Assembly: GCA_048267245.1 (NCBI GenBank) | Contig: JBLWXV010000001.1 | Location: 806,001 to 870,000, forward strand | DNA: 64,000 nucleotides | Source of the DNA: JBLWXV01 sp048267245 | GTDB lineage: Bacteria; Bdellovibrionota; Bacteriovoracia; Bacteriovoracales; Bacteriovoracaceae | Direction: 5' to 3' | Shown here: positions 8,820 to 17,035 of the stretch, piece by piece | Position numbering within the stretch: the first letter of the stretch is position 1 | Layout: the number at the start of each line of letters is the position of its first letter | Translations under genes and position numbers: made by a program | Notes under the pieces: generated by a model | Told to the model about the DNA's origin: nothing | Database searches by the model: none | What the model saw: the letters and a program-made list of their open reading frames with translations, nothing else

Positions 8820-10295
8820 ATGAGTGATATTTCAATTTTAAACATTCTTGGTGGTGCCAATGCTTCGATGGAAGCAGGCGACACAATGTCCCTCAAGGGG
8901 CAGGCGAATGTAGATATTGAAGCACTCGATCCTGAGTTGGTAGCGAAACTCCCAGAAGCACTTAAAGAAAATCTCGCCACTAAAAAAGATCTTCCGACAT
9001 TTGAGGCCATGCTTCTAGGTGAAGAAGAGGCGAGTGCTGAGAATCTTCTAGGTTCAAGTGAGCAAACTCTTCAGAAGACACAGGTGCCTAAGTTACAAAT
9101 TAAGACACCCGTTGAGACTGAAGCTGAAACTGTTCCTGTTTCGACTAAGGGGCAGAGCGAAGAGATCGTCATCAGTGAAGCTCCAAGAAAAAATACAGAT
9201 CTTCTAAGTGCGCTTACTAAAGGTGCAGTCTCGGCCAAGGGCATTCAGAAAGTTCAAGAAGTTCAGGCAAGTGAAGTCGGCGCTCTAGAAGTAGAGAGTT
9301 TGCCGGTTGAGCAAGCTGCAGTTGAAGAGTCCGGCAATGTTCAGATTCCTACAAAGTTTTCAACAACTAAGAAAGTAAATACAAATCCGAATTTAAAGCT
9401 CGTCTCTGGTGAAGATTTTGTTTCAACTAAGAACCTCTCTGTAAAAGAGGGTGCTCCAGAGATGATGGTAAGTGAAGAGTCTGGTGATTTCGTTGCACGC
9501 CAGGCAGAACTTCTCACCAGTCGCGCTCGCGCGGCCCAAAGTGCTAGCAACCCATTTATGGCACAGAACACTCAGCTTCGCGGGGGCCTTGCTCTCTCTG
9601 GAGCAATGTTTAGAGAAGCCCTTGCCGCTGATTCATCAGAGTCTGAAGAGGCCACTTTTGCTGAAAAGAATTCAGAGACAAGAATCTCTGGGATTGAAAT
9701 GAAAGATATGCAAGCAATTGATCCGGCCCTGGGCCTTAGTGCTCGCGATCAGGTTTCAAACACTGCCTCTGCTGAAAAGCCAGTATTAAATCTCTCGCAT
9801 ATTGATGCGAGAAAGACGGGTGATCTCATTGGAGAGATCTCTAATTATATCGACAGGTCGCGCCTTGAATCTAAAGGCGAGATTGATGTTTGGGTTCACC
9901 ACAAAGACCTAGGAACATTCCAAGTTCAAGCAGGTAAGAGTACGGTTCCTGGACAAGATAACGTAAATCTTAAAATTGAAACTTTTTCTAAAGAAGGGCA
10001 GAACTTCTTTAATCAAAATGCCCCTGAGCTTGTTAAGCATCTACAAGACTCTGGTGTTAAAGTTTCAGATTTTCAAATCAAAGCTTCAAGCACATTTGGT
10101 TCAATCGCTCAGTCATCAGAGAGTTCAAACTCTCAGATGGGTAGAGATAGCAATCAACAATCTAACTCAGGTCAGTCACAGTCTCAAAGTTTTGCTGGTC
10201 AAAATCAGAGACAGGGTAGTGAATCTGGGGGAGATCGCAGAAAGCAGATGTGGCAACACTACCAAGAAACTTATAGACAAAGGTTTGCTTCCTAA
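8820..10295 (+). CDS. fliK: flagellar hook-length control protein FliK
   Basis: FliK measures hook length and switches the export apparatus from hook to filament substrates. The 491-residue protein has a long low-complexity, Ser/Glu/Ala/Val-rich ruler region (1-320) and the conserved C-terminal hook domain (about 325-430), with the W-V-H-H-K-D-L-G-T-F and the N-A-P-E-L-V-K-H-L-Q-D-S-G-V segments that align with L-x-P-x-x-L-G and the LRxxLxxxG region. The tail is Gln/Ser rich. Its stop overlaps the flgD start (TAATG). Confidence 0.92.
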   Translation: MSDISILNILGGANASMEAGDTMSLKGQANVDIEALDPELVAKLPEALKENLATKKDLPTFEAMLLGEEEASAENLLGSSEQTLQKTQVPKLQIKTPVETEAETVPVSTKGQSEEIVISEAPRKNTDLLSALTKGAVSAKGIQKVQEVQASEVGALEVESLPVEQAAVEESGNVQIPTKFSTTKKVNTNPNLKLVSGEDFVSTKNLSVKEGAPEMMVSEESGDFVARQAELLTSRARAAQSASNPFMAQNTQLRGGLALSGAMFREALAADSSESEEATFAEKNSETRISGIEMKDMQAIDPALGLSARDQVSNTASAEKPVLNLSHIDARKTGDLIGEISNYIDRSRLESKGEIDVWVHHKDLGTFQVQAGKSTVPGQDNVNLKIETFSKEGQNFFNQNAPELVKHLQDSGVKVSDFQIKASSTFGSIAQSSESSNSQMGRDSNQQSNSGQSQSQSFAGQNQRQGSESGGDRRKQMWQHYQETYRQRFAS

Positions 10296-11188
10296 TGCCT
10301 GAAATTGGACGTCCTCAAGTAGGAGGATCAAATCCATTTAAGAAAATTGCCAAGGCCGCTCCTGAAGAGGTGCAAAAGGCTAGAGCAAATTCTAACAAGC
10401 GCGACAGGGGAGTGGGCAAAGAGCTCAACGATATTATTGGTTTTGAGGAAGAGTCTCAATTTGTTGATCGCAAGAATCACAATAAGATGGATAAAGATGC
10501 TTTCTTAAAGCTACTCTCTGTCCAATTGCAGAATCAAGATCCCTCTAAGCCGATGGATCAAAAGCAATTTTCAGCTGACCTCGCTCAATTTAGTCAGCTT
10601 GAGCAGCTCACAAGCATGAATGAAAAACTCAAAGGAATGGGCGATAACGCTCCAGTTGAGAATAAATTCTACGGGGCTAGTTTTCTTGGTAAGAAAGTTT
10701 TAACAAATGATTCAACTCTGAAGTACGACGGTAGAGGTGGGGCTATTGATGTTCCATTCTATCTTCCAAAGAATGCCGAAAACGTACTTGTGAGAATTTA
10801 CGATAGTCGAAATCAAATGATTTCTCAGTTCACGACTGAGTCGATGGGCAAGGGAAGTCAGACACTTCGCTGGGATGGTCATCAACTTGATGGGACACCT
10901 GCAGTTAAGGATGATTATCGAGTTGAAGTGACTGCTTGGGATAAGCAGATGGATAAGTTTAAAGGCGTCACGAAGGCCGAAGGCGTTGTGACGGGTGTTG
11001 CATTTGAAGATGGTGATACTGTTTTAACTGTGGATGGCGATAAGAAAGTTTTCCTTCGCGATGCTGTGAGCTTTTCACTTGCAGGAGCTGAGCACGAGAA
11101 CAATGTTGCCCATGGTCAAAAACTACCCGCATTGAAAAAGGATATACAAGCATCCTACAATAAGAATGCAGTGCCTTTAGGTGAGTAA
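10295..11188 (+). CDS. flgD: flagellar hook assembly protein FlgD (hook cap)
   Basis: FlgD caps the growing hook and is needed to polymerise FlgE. It has the N-terminal export and capping motif F-L-K-L-L-S-V-Q-L-Q-N-Q-D-P at about 69-82 and the Q-F-S-Q-L-E-Q-L segment, followed by the beta-rich FlgD Ig/TUDOR-like part with G-S-Q-T-L-R-W-D-G. At 297 residues it is longer than the classical 230-residue form because of an N-terminal basic region and a C-terminal tail. It is coupled to fliK and lies just before the TIGR02530-family gene. Confidence 0.93.
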   Translation: MPEIGRPQVGGSNPFKKIAKAAPEEVQKARANSNKRDRGVGKELNDIIGFEEESQFVDRKNHNKMDKDAFLKLLSVQLQNQDPSKPMDQKQFSADLAQFSQLEQLTSMNEKLKGMGDNAPVENKFYGASFLGKKVLTNDSTLKYDGRGGAIDVPFYLPKNAENVLVRIYDSRNQMISQFTTESMGKGSQTLRWDGHQLDGTPAVKDDYRVEVTAWDKQMDKFKGVTKAEGVVTGVAFEDGDTVLTVDGDKKVFLRDAVSFSLAGAEHENNVAHGQKLPALKKDIQASYNKNAVPLGE

Positions 11189-11190
11189 AA

Positions 11191-11604
11191 ATGAATAGTG
11201 GAAAAGTGAACGAATTATTAATCCCAAATGTCTCGAAGTTACCGGGCCAAAAGCGGGTTAATCCAAATGGAAATCTCCCGCGCCAGGGTGTTCCTAGTGA
11301 ATTCGAAGCACTTCTCAATGAGAGAATGGATGGGGCAGGAGTCCCTAAAGAGGGAATTCACCTCTCCACTCATGCGGCCAAGCGCCTGCAAGAGAGAAAT
11401 CTCAGTATTGATAGCAGTGAGTATATGAAGCTTAAGTCGGCATTTGAGAAATTGAAATCAAAGGGAGGGCAAGACTCTCTCGTGATTACAGATAAAGCGG
11501 CCTACATTGTGGATGTTCCAAAAAATCGCATTGTCACGGCCATGGATAAAGGAAGTGTTTTAGATAACGTATTTACGAAAATTGATTCGACAGTAATAGT
11601 TTAA
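11191..11604 (+). CDS. TIGR02530-family flagellar operon protein
   Basis: The 137-residue protein matches the small family found between flgD and flgE in many Gram-positive, spirochaete and delta-type flagellar operons. The hallmarks are L-S-T-H-A-A-K-R-L-Q-E-R (about 51-62), D-S-L-V-I-T-D, and V-T-A-M-D-K-G at the end. Its exact role is unsettled in the family; a hook-assembly role is inferred from position. It starts 2 bases after flgD and ends before a 113-base gap. Confidence 0.85.
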   Translation: MNSGKVNELLIPNVSKLPGQKRVNPNGNLPRQGVPSEFEALLNERMDGAGVPKEGIHLSTHAAKRLQERNLSIDSSEYMKLKSAFEKLKSKGGQDSLVITDKAAYIVDVPKNRIVTAMDKGSVLDNVFTKIDSTVIV

Positions 11605-11717
11605 AAAAGATTGTGTGGCAGCTGGCTGGTCCTTTCCGGAAGCCTTGTTGAGGTCTGTAGTTACCAAAACTCCCACCCCATCTTTATAGAAATGCGCAAG
11701 GTCTAGGAGGGACAAGC
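11605..11717 (+). promoter_or_regulatory. intergenic region before flgE, possible own expression control
   Basis: This 113-base gap is the largest in the operon and precedes the gene for the most abundant product, the hook protein. It contains a short palindrome T-T-C-C-G-G-A-A near 11635 and a strong AGGAGG ribosome site at about 11706. No convincing sigma-54 (GG-N10-GC) or sigma-28 promoter could be read. A separate promoter or RNA processing site here is only a suggestion. Confidence 0.3.
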
Positions 11718-12998
11718 ATGAGTATTCTTCGTTCATTTAACATCGGTGTATCTGGTCTTCAAGCTGTTGGTTCGGGTATGGGTGTGATCGGTGATAACAT
11801 CGCCAACGCCGGAACTACAGGTTTCAAAGCCTCTCGCCCTGAATTTCAAGATGTACTAGCTAAGTCTCTCAAAGGTATCGACGGTGGTGACCAATTCGGT
11901 GCCGGTACTCGACTTGCTCACATTAAACCAATCATGTCTCAAGGTGACGTTGCGAGAACAGACGTGATTACTGACCTTGCCATTAACGGCGACGGATTCT
12001 TCCTCGTTGATGCACCATTTGGTAAAGGTTACACCAGAGACGGTTCAATGCACTTTAACAAAGAGGGTGAGCTTGTTAACTCTGACGGTTACAGAGTGCA
12101 AGGTTTCATGGCCAATGATAAAGGTGATATCACTAATAAGACTGGCCCTATCAAGCTCGGTAACACAACGATTCCTGCCACAGCTACTAAAGAAGTAAAC
12201 GTGAGCATGAACCTTGACTCGCGCGCTGAGATCATTGAATTTAATCCTCAAGATCCAGAGAATACTTCTAACTTCTCTAACAGTGTAACTGTTTTTGACA
12301 ACGTTGGTACTGCTCGCCTTGCAACAGTTTATTACAACAAGAACTCTGACAATAACTGGACTTACCGTGTAATGGTTGATGGTAAGGATGCTGCTGGTGG
12401 AACAGAAGGGCAGATGGCACTACAAGCTTCTGGTACACTTCTCTTTAACAACCAAGGTAAGCTTCAAGAAGAAATTGAAGGACAAAACTCATTCAACTTC
12501 AATGCTGGTGCGGCCCCAGATCAGAAAATCAAGTTCAGCTTTGGTAAATCAATCGCTGAAGGTGGTGATGGTCTCGATGCTTCAACTCAGTACGGTTCAG
12601 ACTCTTCAGTAGCTCGCCACACTCAAGATGGTTCAAGTGCAGCAACGCTAGCTTCTCTCTCATTTAACGATGACGGGATCCTAACTGCTGTATACGACAA
12701 CGGCGAGAGTCGCGATATTTCGCAAATCGCTGTGGCAAAGTTTGAAAACAACGAAATGCTCTTTAAAGTAGGTAAAAACTTGATGAAAGAAAGTCGTCAA
12801 AGTGGTCAGCCTGCACTTGGCAAGCCAGGTGAAGGTGGTCGCGGGGAAGTTCTTTCAAAGTCAATCGAACTCTCTAACGTTGATATCGCTAACGAGTTCG
12901 TAAACCTAATGACAGCTCAGAGAAACTTTACGGCCAACTCTAGAACGCTCACAACAGCGGATCAGATGCTCCAAGAAGTTCTCAGCATTAAGAGATAA
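11718..12998 (+). CDS. flgE: flagellar hook protein FlgE
   Basis: FlgE polymerises into the hook, the universal joint of the flagellum. The 426-residue protein begins with the axial signature (G-D-N-I-A-N-A-G-T-T-G-F-K at about 25-37), has D-L-A-I-N-G-D-G-F-F and Y-T-R-D-G-S (the rod/hook central motif), a variable D2 region, and the C-terminal F-V-N-L-M-T-A-Q-R-N-F-T-A-N-S-R. The length is typical. AGGAGG lies upstream of ATG 11718. Its codon use looks more biased than the neighbours, fitting high expression. The operon ends here with a strong terminator. Confidence 0.96.
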   Translation: MSILRSFNIGVSGLQAVGSGMGVIGDNIANAGTTGFKASRPEFQDVLAKSLKGIDGGDQFGAGTRLAHIKPIMSQGDVARTDVITDLAINGDGFFLVDAPFGKGYTRDGSMHFNKEGELVNSDGYRVQGFMANDKGDITNKTGPIKLGNTTIPATATKEVNVSMNLDSRAEIIEFNPQDPENTSNFSNSVTVFDNVGTARLATVYYNKNSDNNWTYRVMVDGKDAAGGTEGQMALQASGTLLFNNQGKLQEEIEGQNSFNFNAGAAPDQKIKFSFGKSIAEGGDGLDASTQYGSDSSVARHTQDGSSAATLASLSFNDDGILTAVYDNGESRDISQIAVAKFENNEMLFKVGKNLMKESRQSGQPALGKPGEGGRGEVLSKSIELSNVDIANEFVNLMTAQRNFTANSRTLTTADQMLQEVLSIKR

Positions 12999-13022
12999 TT
13001 TTAGAACCTAAGTAATTGCGCA

Positions 13023-13055
13023 TAAAAAAAGCCCGCTCTCGCGGGCTTTTTTTTT
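13023..13055. terminator. bidirectional rho-independent terminator between flgE and rplY
   Basis: A perfect stem GCCCGC/GCGGGC (13031-13036 and 13041-13046) with loop TCTC is flanked by an A-run on the left and a T-run on the right. It can end both the plus-strand flagellar operon and the minus-strand rplY transcript. Confidence 0.93.
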
Positions 13056-13665
13056 ACCTTAATGAGTCCTCTAAGGAAGCTTCGCTAAGGAGGTCCGTAG
13101 TCGGACTTTCTTCGGTTGCCTTTTGTACGTGTGGATGCTGACAAACAAGTAAAACTTCATCCATTGAATCGACGATCTTTGCTTTACCTTTATAGGCCAC
13201 ATCTCGAATTTTTATATTATCACCTGGCCCAAGCTTGCTGACGTCAATTGAGATGCTCTCTGGAAGCTCTTTCATATCCCCTTTGAGGGTTATTGAGTCT
13301 TTAATCATGAGGATTGTTGCTCCCGGATTGATTTCACTCGGATCACCCTCAATTTGGATCGGTACTCTCAGCTCAATCTTGCTTCCTTTTGGAAGTTCAC
13401 AGAGCGAGAGATGCATAGGAGTGTGGCTAACTGGGTCAGTTTGTAATTCACTTACCTTAACAAAGTATTTTTTGCGATCGACGGTGATTTCAAAAATCTC
13501 TCTACTGTGTCCTAGTACTTTCTTTAGTGAGTTCTTAGAAATTGTCATTTGTCTTGAGGGTTGAAAGTGTGGACCGTAGACGATAGTCGGAATCATGCCT
13601 GAGTTGCGCAATTGCTTCGTCGAAATATCATCAGCTCTTTTATCTAGTGAAATTCGTGTCATCAT
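13054..13665 (-). CDS. rplY: ribosomal protein L25 / general stress protein Ctc
   Basis: L25/Ctc binds 5S rRNA in the large ribosomal subunit. The protein (about 203 residues) has the N-terminal L25 barrel (T-K-Q-L-R-N-S-G-M-I-P-T-I-V-Y-G) and the C-terminal TL5/Ctc domain (I-P-I-Q-I-E-G-like V-P-I-Q-I-E-G-D-P, then I-S-I-D-V-S-K-L-G-P-G-D). The start at 13665 (or the next ATG, 13662) is chosen because AAGGAG lies at 13672-13677; a longer frame to 13743 would add 26 non-conserved residues and run into the hairpin upstream. Confidence 0.92.
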   Translation of the reverse strand: MMTRISLDKRADDISTKQLRNSGMIPTIVYGPHFQPSRQMTISKNSLKKVLGHSREIFEITVDRKKYFVKVSELQTDPVSHTPMHLSLCELPKGSKIELRVPIQIEGDPSEINPGATILMIKDSITLKGDMKELPESISIDVSKLGPGDNIKIRDVAYKGKAKIVDSMDEVLLVCQHPHVQKATEESPTTDLLSEASLEDSLR

Positions 13666-13731
13666 TGATGTCTCCTTCGGTTGAAGTTCACCAATGTATA
13701 GGTGCATTTGCGATGCCAAACTTAAGTGACG

Positions 13732-13759
13732 ATTTAGGTGCAATTAGCTGCACCTAAAT
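13732..13759. promoter_or_regulatory. 11-bp perfect inverted repeat upstream of rplY
   Basis: ATTTAGGTGCA (13732-13742) pairs with TGCACCTAAAT (13749-13759) across a 6-base loop. It lies 67 bases upstream of the rplY start and 28 bases downstream of the end of the 13787 gene, with no T-run on either strand. It could be a leader hairpin of rplY, a terminator without a U-tract, or an operator. Confidence 0.5.
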
Positions 13760-13786
13760 TAAATAATGTAATGAAAGTGCTTTAGT

Positions 13787-14662
13787 TTAGTAATATCCAG
13801 GAGGAACGAGCATCAAACCACTGCGATAAGCACCGCGTGGGCCGCCTCCATTTTGGAGTGGATTAAACGGTGAGGATTCGAGGGTCTGTGCATCTGTAAT
13901 TGAGCGCGTGCTATGGCCTTCAATGACACGTCCATACATTCCTGGAAACACATGGTAGCCAGTGTGAGCGGTTCCTACAAAGAAGGGAATGTCTGAAAAT
14001 TGCGCCGGAACAGAAGTTTGAAACCCAACTAACCACTTGGCGTCATCAACTTTATTAAAGTAGTAGCGCATTTCGCGTGAAACGGTGAGGTAGCGGTAGG
14101 AGTGATAGCCCCAGAAGCGAGAACTATTGTCGCGGTCATCGCGCTTTTCAATTTCATCCCAGCGCTCATTGTGTTCAGGGGCGGGATTCCAGTAGAGAAG
14201 AGTCCAGCCAAGTTTTTGAAGACCATTTTGAAGGGCCGTTCCATCTTGGGCATTTTTCTTAGTATAAGTTTTTAACTTTTCCCAAGTACTCGATTGATTG
14301 GTGGCCTTAAATCCTTGCTCAAGACATTTGAGTGTGAGCCCTACGCAACTGGTGGGCGCCATTTGATCAAGGAGCTTAGGTGAGAGACCAAGGCGCTTGA
14401 GAGCACTTTGCTTTTGATCGCGGCTCATTTTGGCAAATTGAGATCTATCGCCATAGAAAGCAGATATCCCATATTTAGCGTAGAAATCACGGTGGCGCTT
14501 GAGATCTGACTTTAAGCAATTGGCCGCAACATCTGTGAGTTCTTGGATCGAGCTTTGGTGTTTAGCGACTTCGCTTGAAGTAAAAGTAATCTCACCTTCA
14601 AAGCCGACTGCAAAAGAAACCTGCGCCCAGAGAGCTAGGGATAGAATCATCATCATTTTCAT
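13787..14662 (-). CDS. secreted protein of unknown function with Cys/His pattern like an NlpC/P60-type hydrolase
   Basis: The 291-residue protein begins with a signal peptide (1-18, ending S-F-A). A central cysteine sits in a S-C-V-G-L-T-L-K-C helix start (about 110) and a histidine in a T-G-Y-H-V-F-P-G strand (about 240) followed by E-G-H-S. A Cys at a helix start and a later His on a strand are the layout of papain-like/NlpC-P60 peptidoglycan hydrolases, but no family was firmly recognised. Export to the periplasm or outside is likely. It is transcribed toward rplY. AGAGGT precedes the ATG. Confidence 0.65.
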   Translation of the reverse strand: MKMMMILSLALWAQVSFAVGFEGEITFTSSEVAKHQSSIQELTDVAANCLKSDLKRHRDFYAKYGISAFYGDRSQFAKMSRDQKQSALKRLGLSPKLLDQMAPTSCVGLTLKCLEQGFKATNQSSTWEKLKTYTKKNAQDGTALQNGLQKLGWTLLYWNPAPEHNERWDEIEKRDDRDNSSRFWGYHSYRYLTVSREMRYYFNKVDDAKWLVGFQTSVPAQFSDIPFFVGTAHTGYHVFPGMYGRVIEGHSTRSITDAQTLESSPFNPLQNGGGPRGAYRSGLMLVPPGYY

Positions 14663-14764
14663 AAGTACCTCTGAGCGCTTTTTTATTGAGAGTGAGCTCG
14701 ATTGGCAAGCACTCGGTGGTCCCTTAAAGATTATGAAGGTGAATCCTAACTTTTTTACACGCTT

Positions 14765-16171
14765 TTACTCACTTAACATCTCTACTGGCGTTTTCATTAT
14801 GGGGGGGGCCATCCATTCGCCGTTGAGCAGGGCCATCGTGGGAGCGTACATTCTGAGCGTGACACTAAAGTTCTCGCGAGGCGTGCTTAGCCAATTAGGG
14901 AGAAATTTATTGGTAGTGCGGTGGGGTTGAAGAAAGACGGTGAGAGAGCCATCTTTGTCAAAGACCATTTTTTGCGAGCTTTTCAGATTAGGTTCTCCCC
15001 CCTGGGTTTCAACGAGTTCGCCTTCTGTATTGTAGACAGATAGGCTCCAAAAGCTATGCACTGGCGGAAGTGAGTTGGGAGCAAAGCGAAGAGTGTACTC
15101 CTTACTTCCATTTAGGGGCTCTCCATTATAGTCCACGCTACTTGTGGCTTCGATGTAGGAGGTCGATAAGTGTGAGGAGTTCTCTGTCCAGGCATAAGAA
15201 GCGCGCGCCAGGTAGGAATTGCCGAAACGCCCAGAATGTTCTCTTGAGAGCTCCCATCCATTTTCAACGACTCCGTGTTGATAAGTTTTAATCAATGAAA
15301 GCGCGGCTACTTTCGCCTCTGAAAAGGCTCTTTGTAGCTGCGGCCCTAATTCGTTGATACTGAATTGTCTTTCACCATCAATGCCGATCAATTTCATCTG
15401 TTCAATGAGATTCCAGTCACTGGTCTTTGGCCTATTGACGGCAAGTAGGCGATTGAGCAGCGTAAAGTATTCCTGAGTCTCCATTTTCTCTAATTGCTCA
15501 AAGGCCGAGATGCCTTCTTCTTGAGAGATGGGAATTGCCGGCTTATGGGCAAAAATTGTTTTGCTCTGCCATTCTTTGAGTGTCATCGCCGTTAGGGTGC
15601 CCTGGAAGGCTTTGGCCTTTTCATAATCCTCAATCCCTTTAAGTTCCACCTTGGCCGTAAGTTCACCGATGGGAGTCGTTGCAACTATGACTTTATAGCC
15701 TGGAGGAAGTTCACCTCTGTAGCCTTCGGGAATCAGAACGAGGCGTTGTTCTCCTTCCATATAGAGTGCACTTCCTGGCGTCGCGAAAACCTCAGACCAC
15801 AAATCTTTAAAAGAGAGTTCGAAGAATCTTCCCTTGGCATCCCCAGATTGGATAATTAAAGGCGACTTTCTTACGTCGTACCACATCTTGGAGGTAAGTA
15901 GATCGGGGTTTGCTTTAGAACTTAGACTTTTAGTTGAGTGTGAAAATTGATTGGACGGCACTTCCCCCGAGTTTCTTCTTAATAATTCCATTAGGACGAT
16001 TGGGTAGGAGTAGATGTAGGCCGAAGTCGCAATCGCTACTTGTTTTTTATAGAGCTCCTGATCGACTGTGACTGCTGATTTATTCACCTGATTATCTGGA
16101 GATTTATTACTGCTCGCCCTAAAGCTGAGCATCCAGGCAGCAATAAGTAGGGCCACAAGCACTTTTTTCAT
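14765..16171 (-). CDS. DUF1254/DUF1214 domain protein
   Basis: The 468-residue protein has an N-terminal signal or anchor (1-18), then the DUF1254 domain (about 45-165: Y-S-Y-P-I-V-L-M, M-W-Y-D-V-R-K-S-P-L, R-F-F-E-L-S-F-K-D-L-W) and a C-terminal DUF1214 domain (about 330-460: Y-T-L-R-F-A-P-N-S-L-P-P-V-H-S-F-W-S-L-S-V-Y). These two domains go together in a widespread exported family of unknown biochemistry. GGGAGG lies just before the ATG. It is followed after 102 bases by the secreted protein at 14662; they may not share a transcript. Confidence 0.85.
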   Translation of the reverse strand: MKKVLVALLIAAWMLSFRASSNKSPDNQVNKSAVTVDQELYKKQVAIATSAYIYSYPIVLMELLRRNSGEVPSNQFSHSTKSLSSKANPDLLTSKMWYDVRKSPLIIQSGDAKGRFFELSFKDLWSEVFATPGSALYMEGEQRLVLIPEGYRGELPPGYKVIVATTPIGELTAKVELKGIEDYEKAKAFQGTLTAMTLKEWQSKTIFAHKPAIPISQEEGISAFEQLEKMETQEYFTLLNRLLAVNRPKTSDWNLIEQMKLIGIDGERQFSINELGPQLQRAFSEAKVAALSLIKTYQHGVVENGWELSREHSGRFGNSYLARASYAWTENSSHLSTSYIEATSSVDYNGEPLNGSKEYTLRFAPNSLPPVHSFWSLSVYNTEGELVETQGGEPNLKSSQKMVFDKDGSLTVFLQPHRTTNKFLPNWLSTPRENFSVTLRMYAPTMALLNGEWMAPPIMKTPVEMLSE

Positions 16172-16288
16172 TTCATCCTCCCTGACGAATACAGTGAATT
16201 AATGAAAACAGTTGCGCCGCTGAATTAAAAGAGAGGTGTAGCTAGGTTTAAGGAATGTGAGACGAAAATCGAGGTGAGTTTTTTAGTC

Positions 16289-16313
16289 AAAAAAACCCCT
16301 CGGCAAGGAGGGG
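16289..16313 (-). terminator. rho-independent terminator after the 16650 gene
   Basis: Read on the minus strand, CCCCTC (16308-16313 complement) pairs with GAGGGG (16296-16301 complement) and is followed by a run of seven T. It lies 8 bases past the stop codon of the minus-strand gene 16321-16650. Confidence 0.88.
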
Positions 16314-16320
16314 TAAAGTG

Positions 16321-16650
16321 TTAGGCAGTTGCTGTGGCGAAGCGACTTTTCTTCCATTCAGTCATTTGGCCAGAGAGCGACTTTTGCATGGAAATGAGGA
16401 GCTCGCGAAGATCGGTTCCCAGTGCTTCAGCTTCGAAGCTCAGATCAAAGTTGTTCACGGTCCAAGTGGCCGCAAGATTTTGATCCATCTTTTCCAGAAC
16501 GAGCTTGATTGAAGCCTTGCTCGGGGCCTGATCGCGAACATTTTCCCAGTGAATATTGATGATAGATTCATCCACAGGAGTAAGCTGGTAGTTTTTCGTC
16601 TCTACTAGTTCACGCCAGTCGTAGTGCTTATTATCGTTATAAGCGTTCAT
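16321..16650 (-). CDS. small soluble protein of unknown function
   Basis: A 109-residue protein without a signal peptide, rich in polar residues, with alternating beta-like stretches (S-I-I-N-I-H-W-E-N-V, T-W-T-V-N-N-F-D-L-S-F-E-A) and a final amphipathic helix. It was not recognised. AAGGAGG lies four bases before the ATG, and its own terminator follows, so it looks like a well-expressed single gene. The two beta pairs resemble those of small sugar- or RNA-binding folds, but no function is claimed. Confidence 0.7.
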   Translation of the reverse strand: MNAYNDNKHYDWRELVETKNYQLTPVDESIINIHWENVRDQAPSKASIKLVLEKMDQNLAATWTVNNFDLSFEAEALGTDLRELLISMQKSLSGQMTEWKKSRFATATA

Positions 16651-16795
16651 TCAACCTCCTTAGAAAGTCGTGGGGAGTGGGCGCACTCGCCCAAGAGTGC
16701 CTTAGCATAACCTTTTTGATACAAGTGTCAAAATAAATAAAGATGACTGGGGATGGGATTTAGGAAAAGTCTAACTTAGAAGGCCAGGTAGTTGA

Positions 16796-17026
16796 TTATC
16801 CGTCTCTACCAATGGCCTCCACTGGACAGGCTTCAAGAGCATCTTGGCAGAGCTGTTCCTCTGCCTCGGTGCTAGGTTGTTTGCAAACATAGGCGTGGCC
16901 GTCGTCGTCGTTCATCACGAAGAAGTCTGGTGCTTCCATCACGCAGGCATCGCAGGCGATACACTGGTCATCAACATAAAACTTACCGGGAGCATTCTCA
17001 TCCCATTTTGCAGTTTTGTCGGCCAC
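16796..17026 (-). CDS. ferredoxin, single [4Fe-4S] type
   Basis: A 76-residue electron carrier. The cluster ligands are C-I-A-C-D-A-C (about 23-29) and the distant C-P of E-A-C-P-V-E-A-I (about 67-68), the arrangement of single-cluster 4Fe-4S ferredoxins of the Pyrococcus/Desulfovibrio kind. Two more cysteines (about 48 and 60) could form a disulfide. The acidic segment M-N-D-D-D-G-H-A-Y-V is typical. It lies 9 bases downstream of ppiD on the same strand. Confidence 0.92.
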   Translation of the reverse strand: MADKTAKWDENAPGKFYVDDQCIACDACVMEAPDFFVMNDDDGHAYVCKQPSTEAEEQLCQDALEACPVEAIGRDG

Positions 17027-17035
17027 ACAAGTTCC

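Noticed and set aside
11605..11717. Possible sigma-54 promoter before flgE (T-G-G-C-A-G start)
   Set aside because: The GC element at the right distance is missing.
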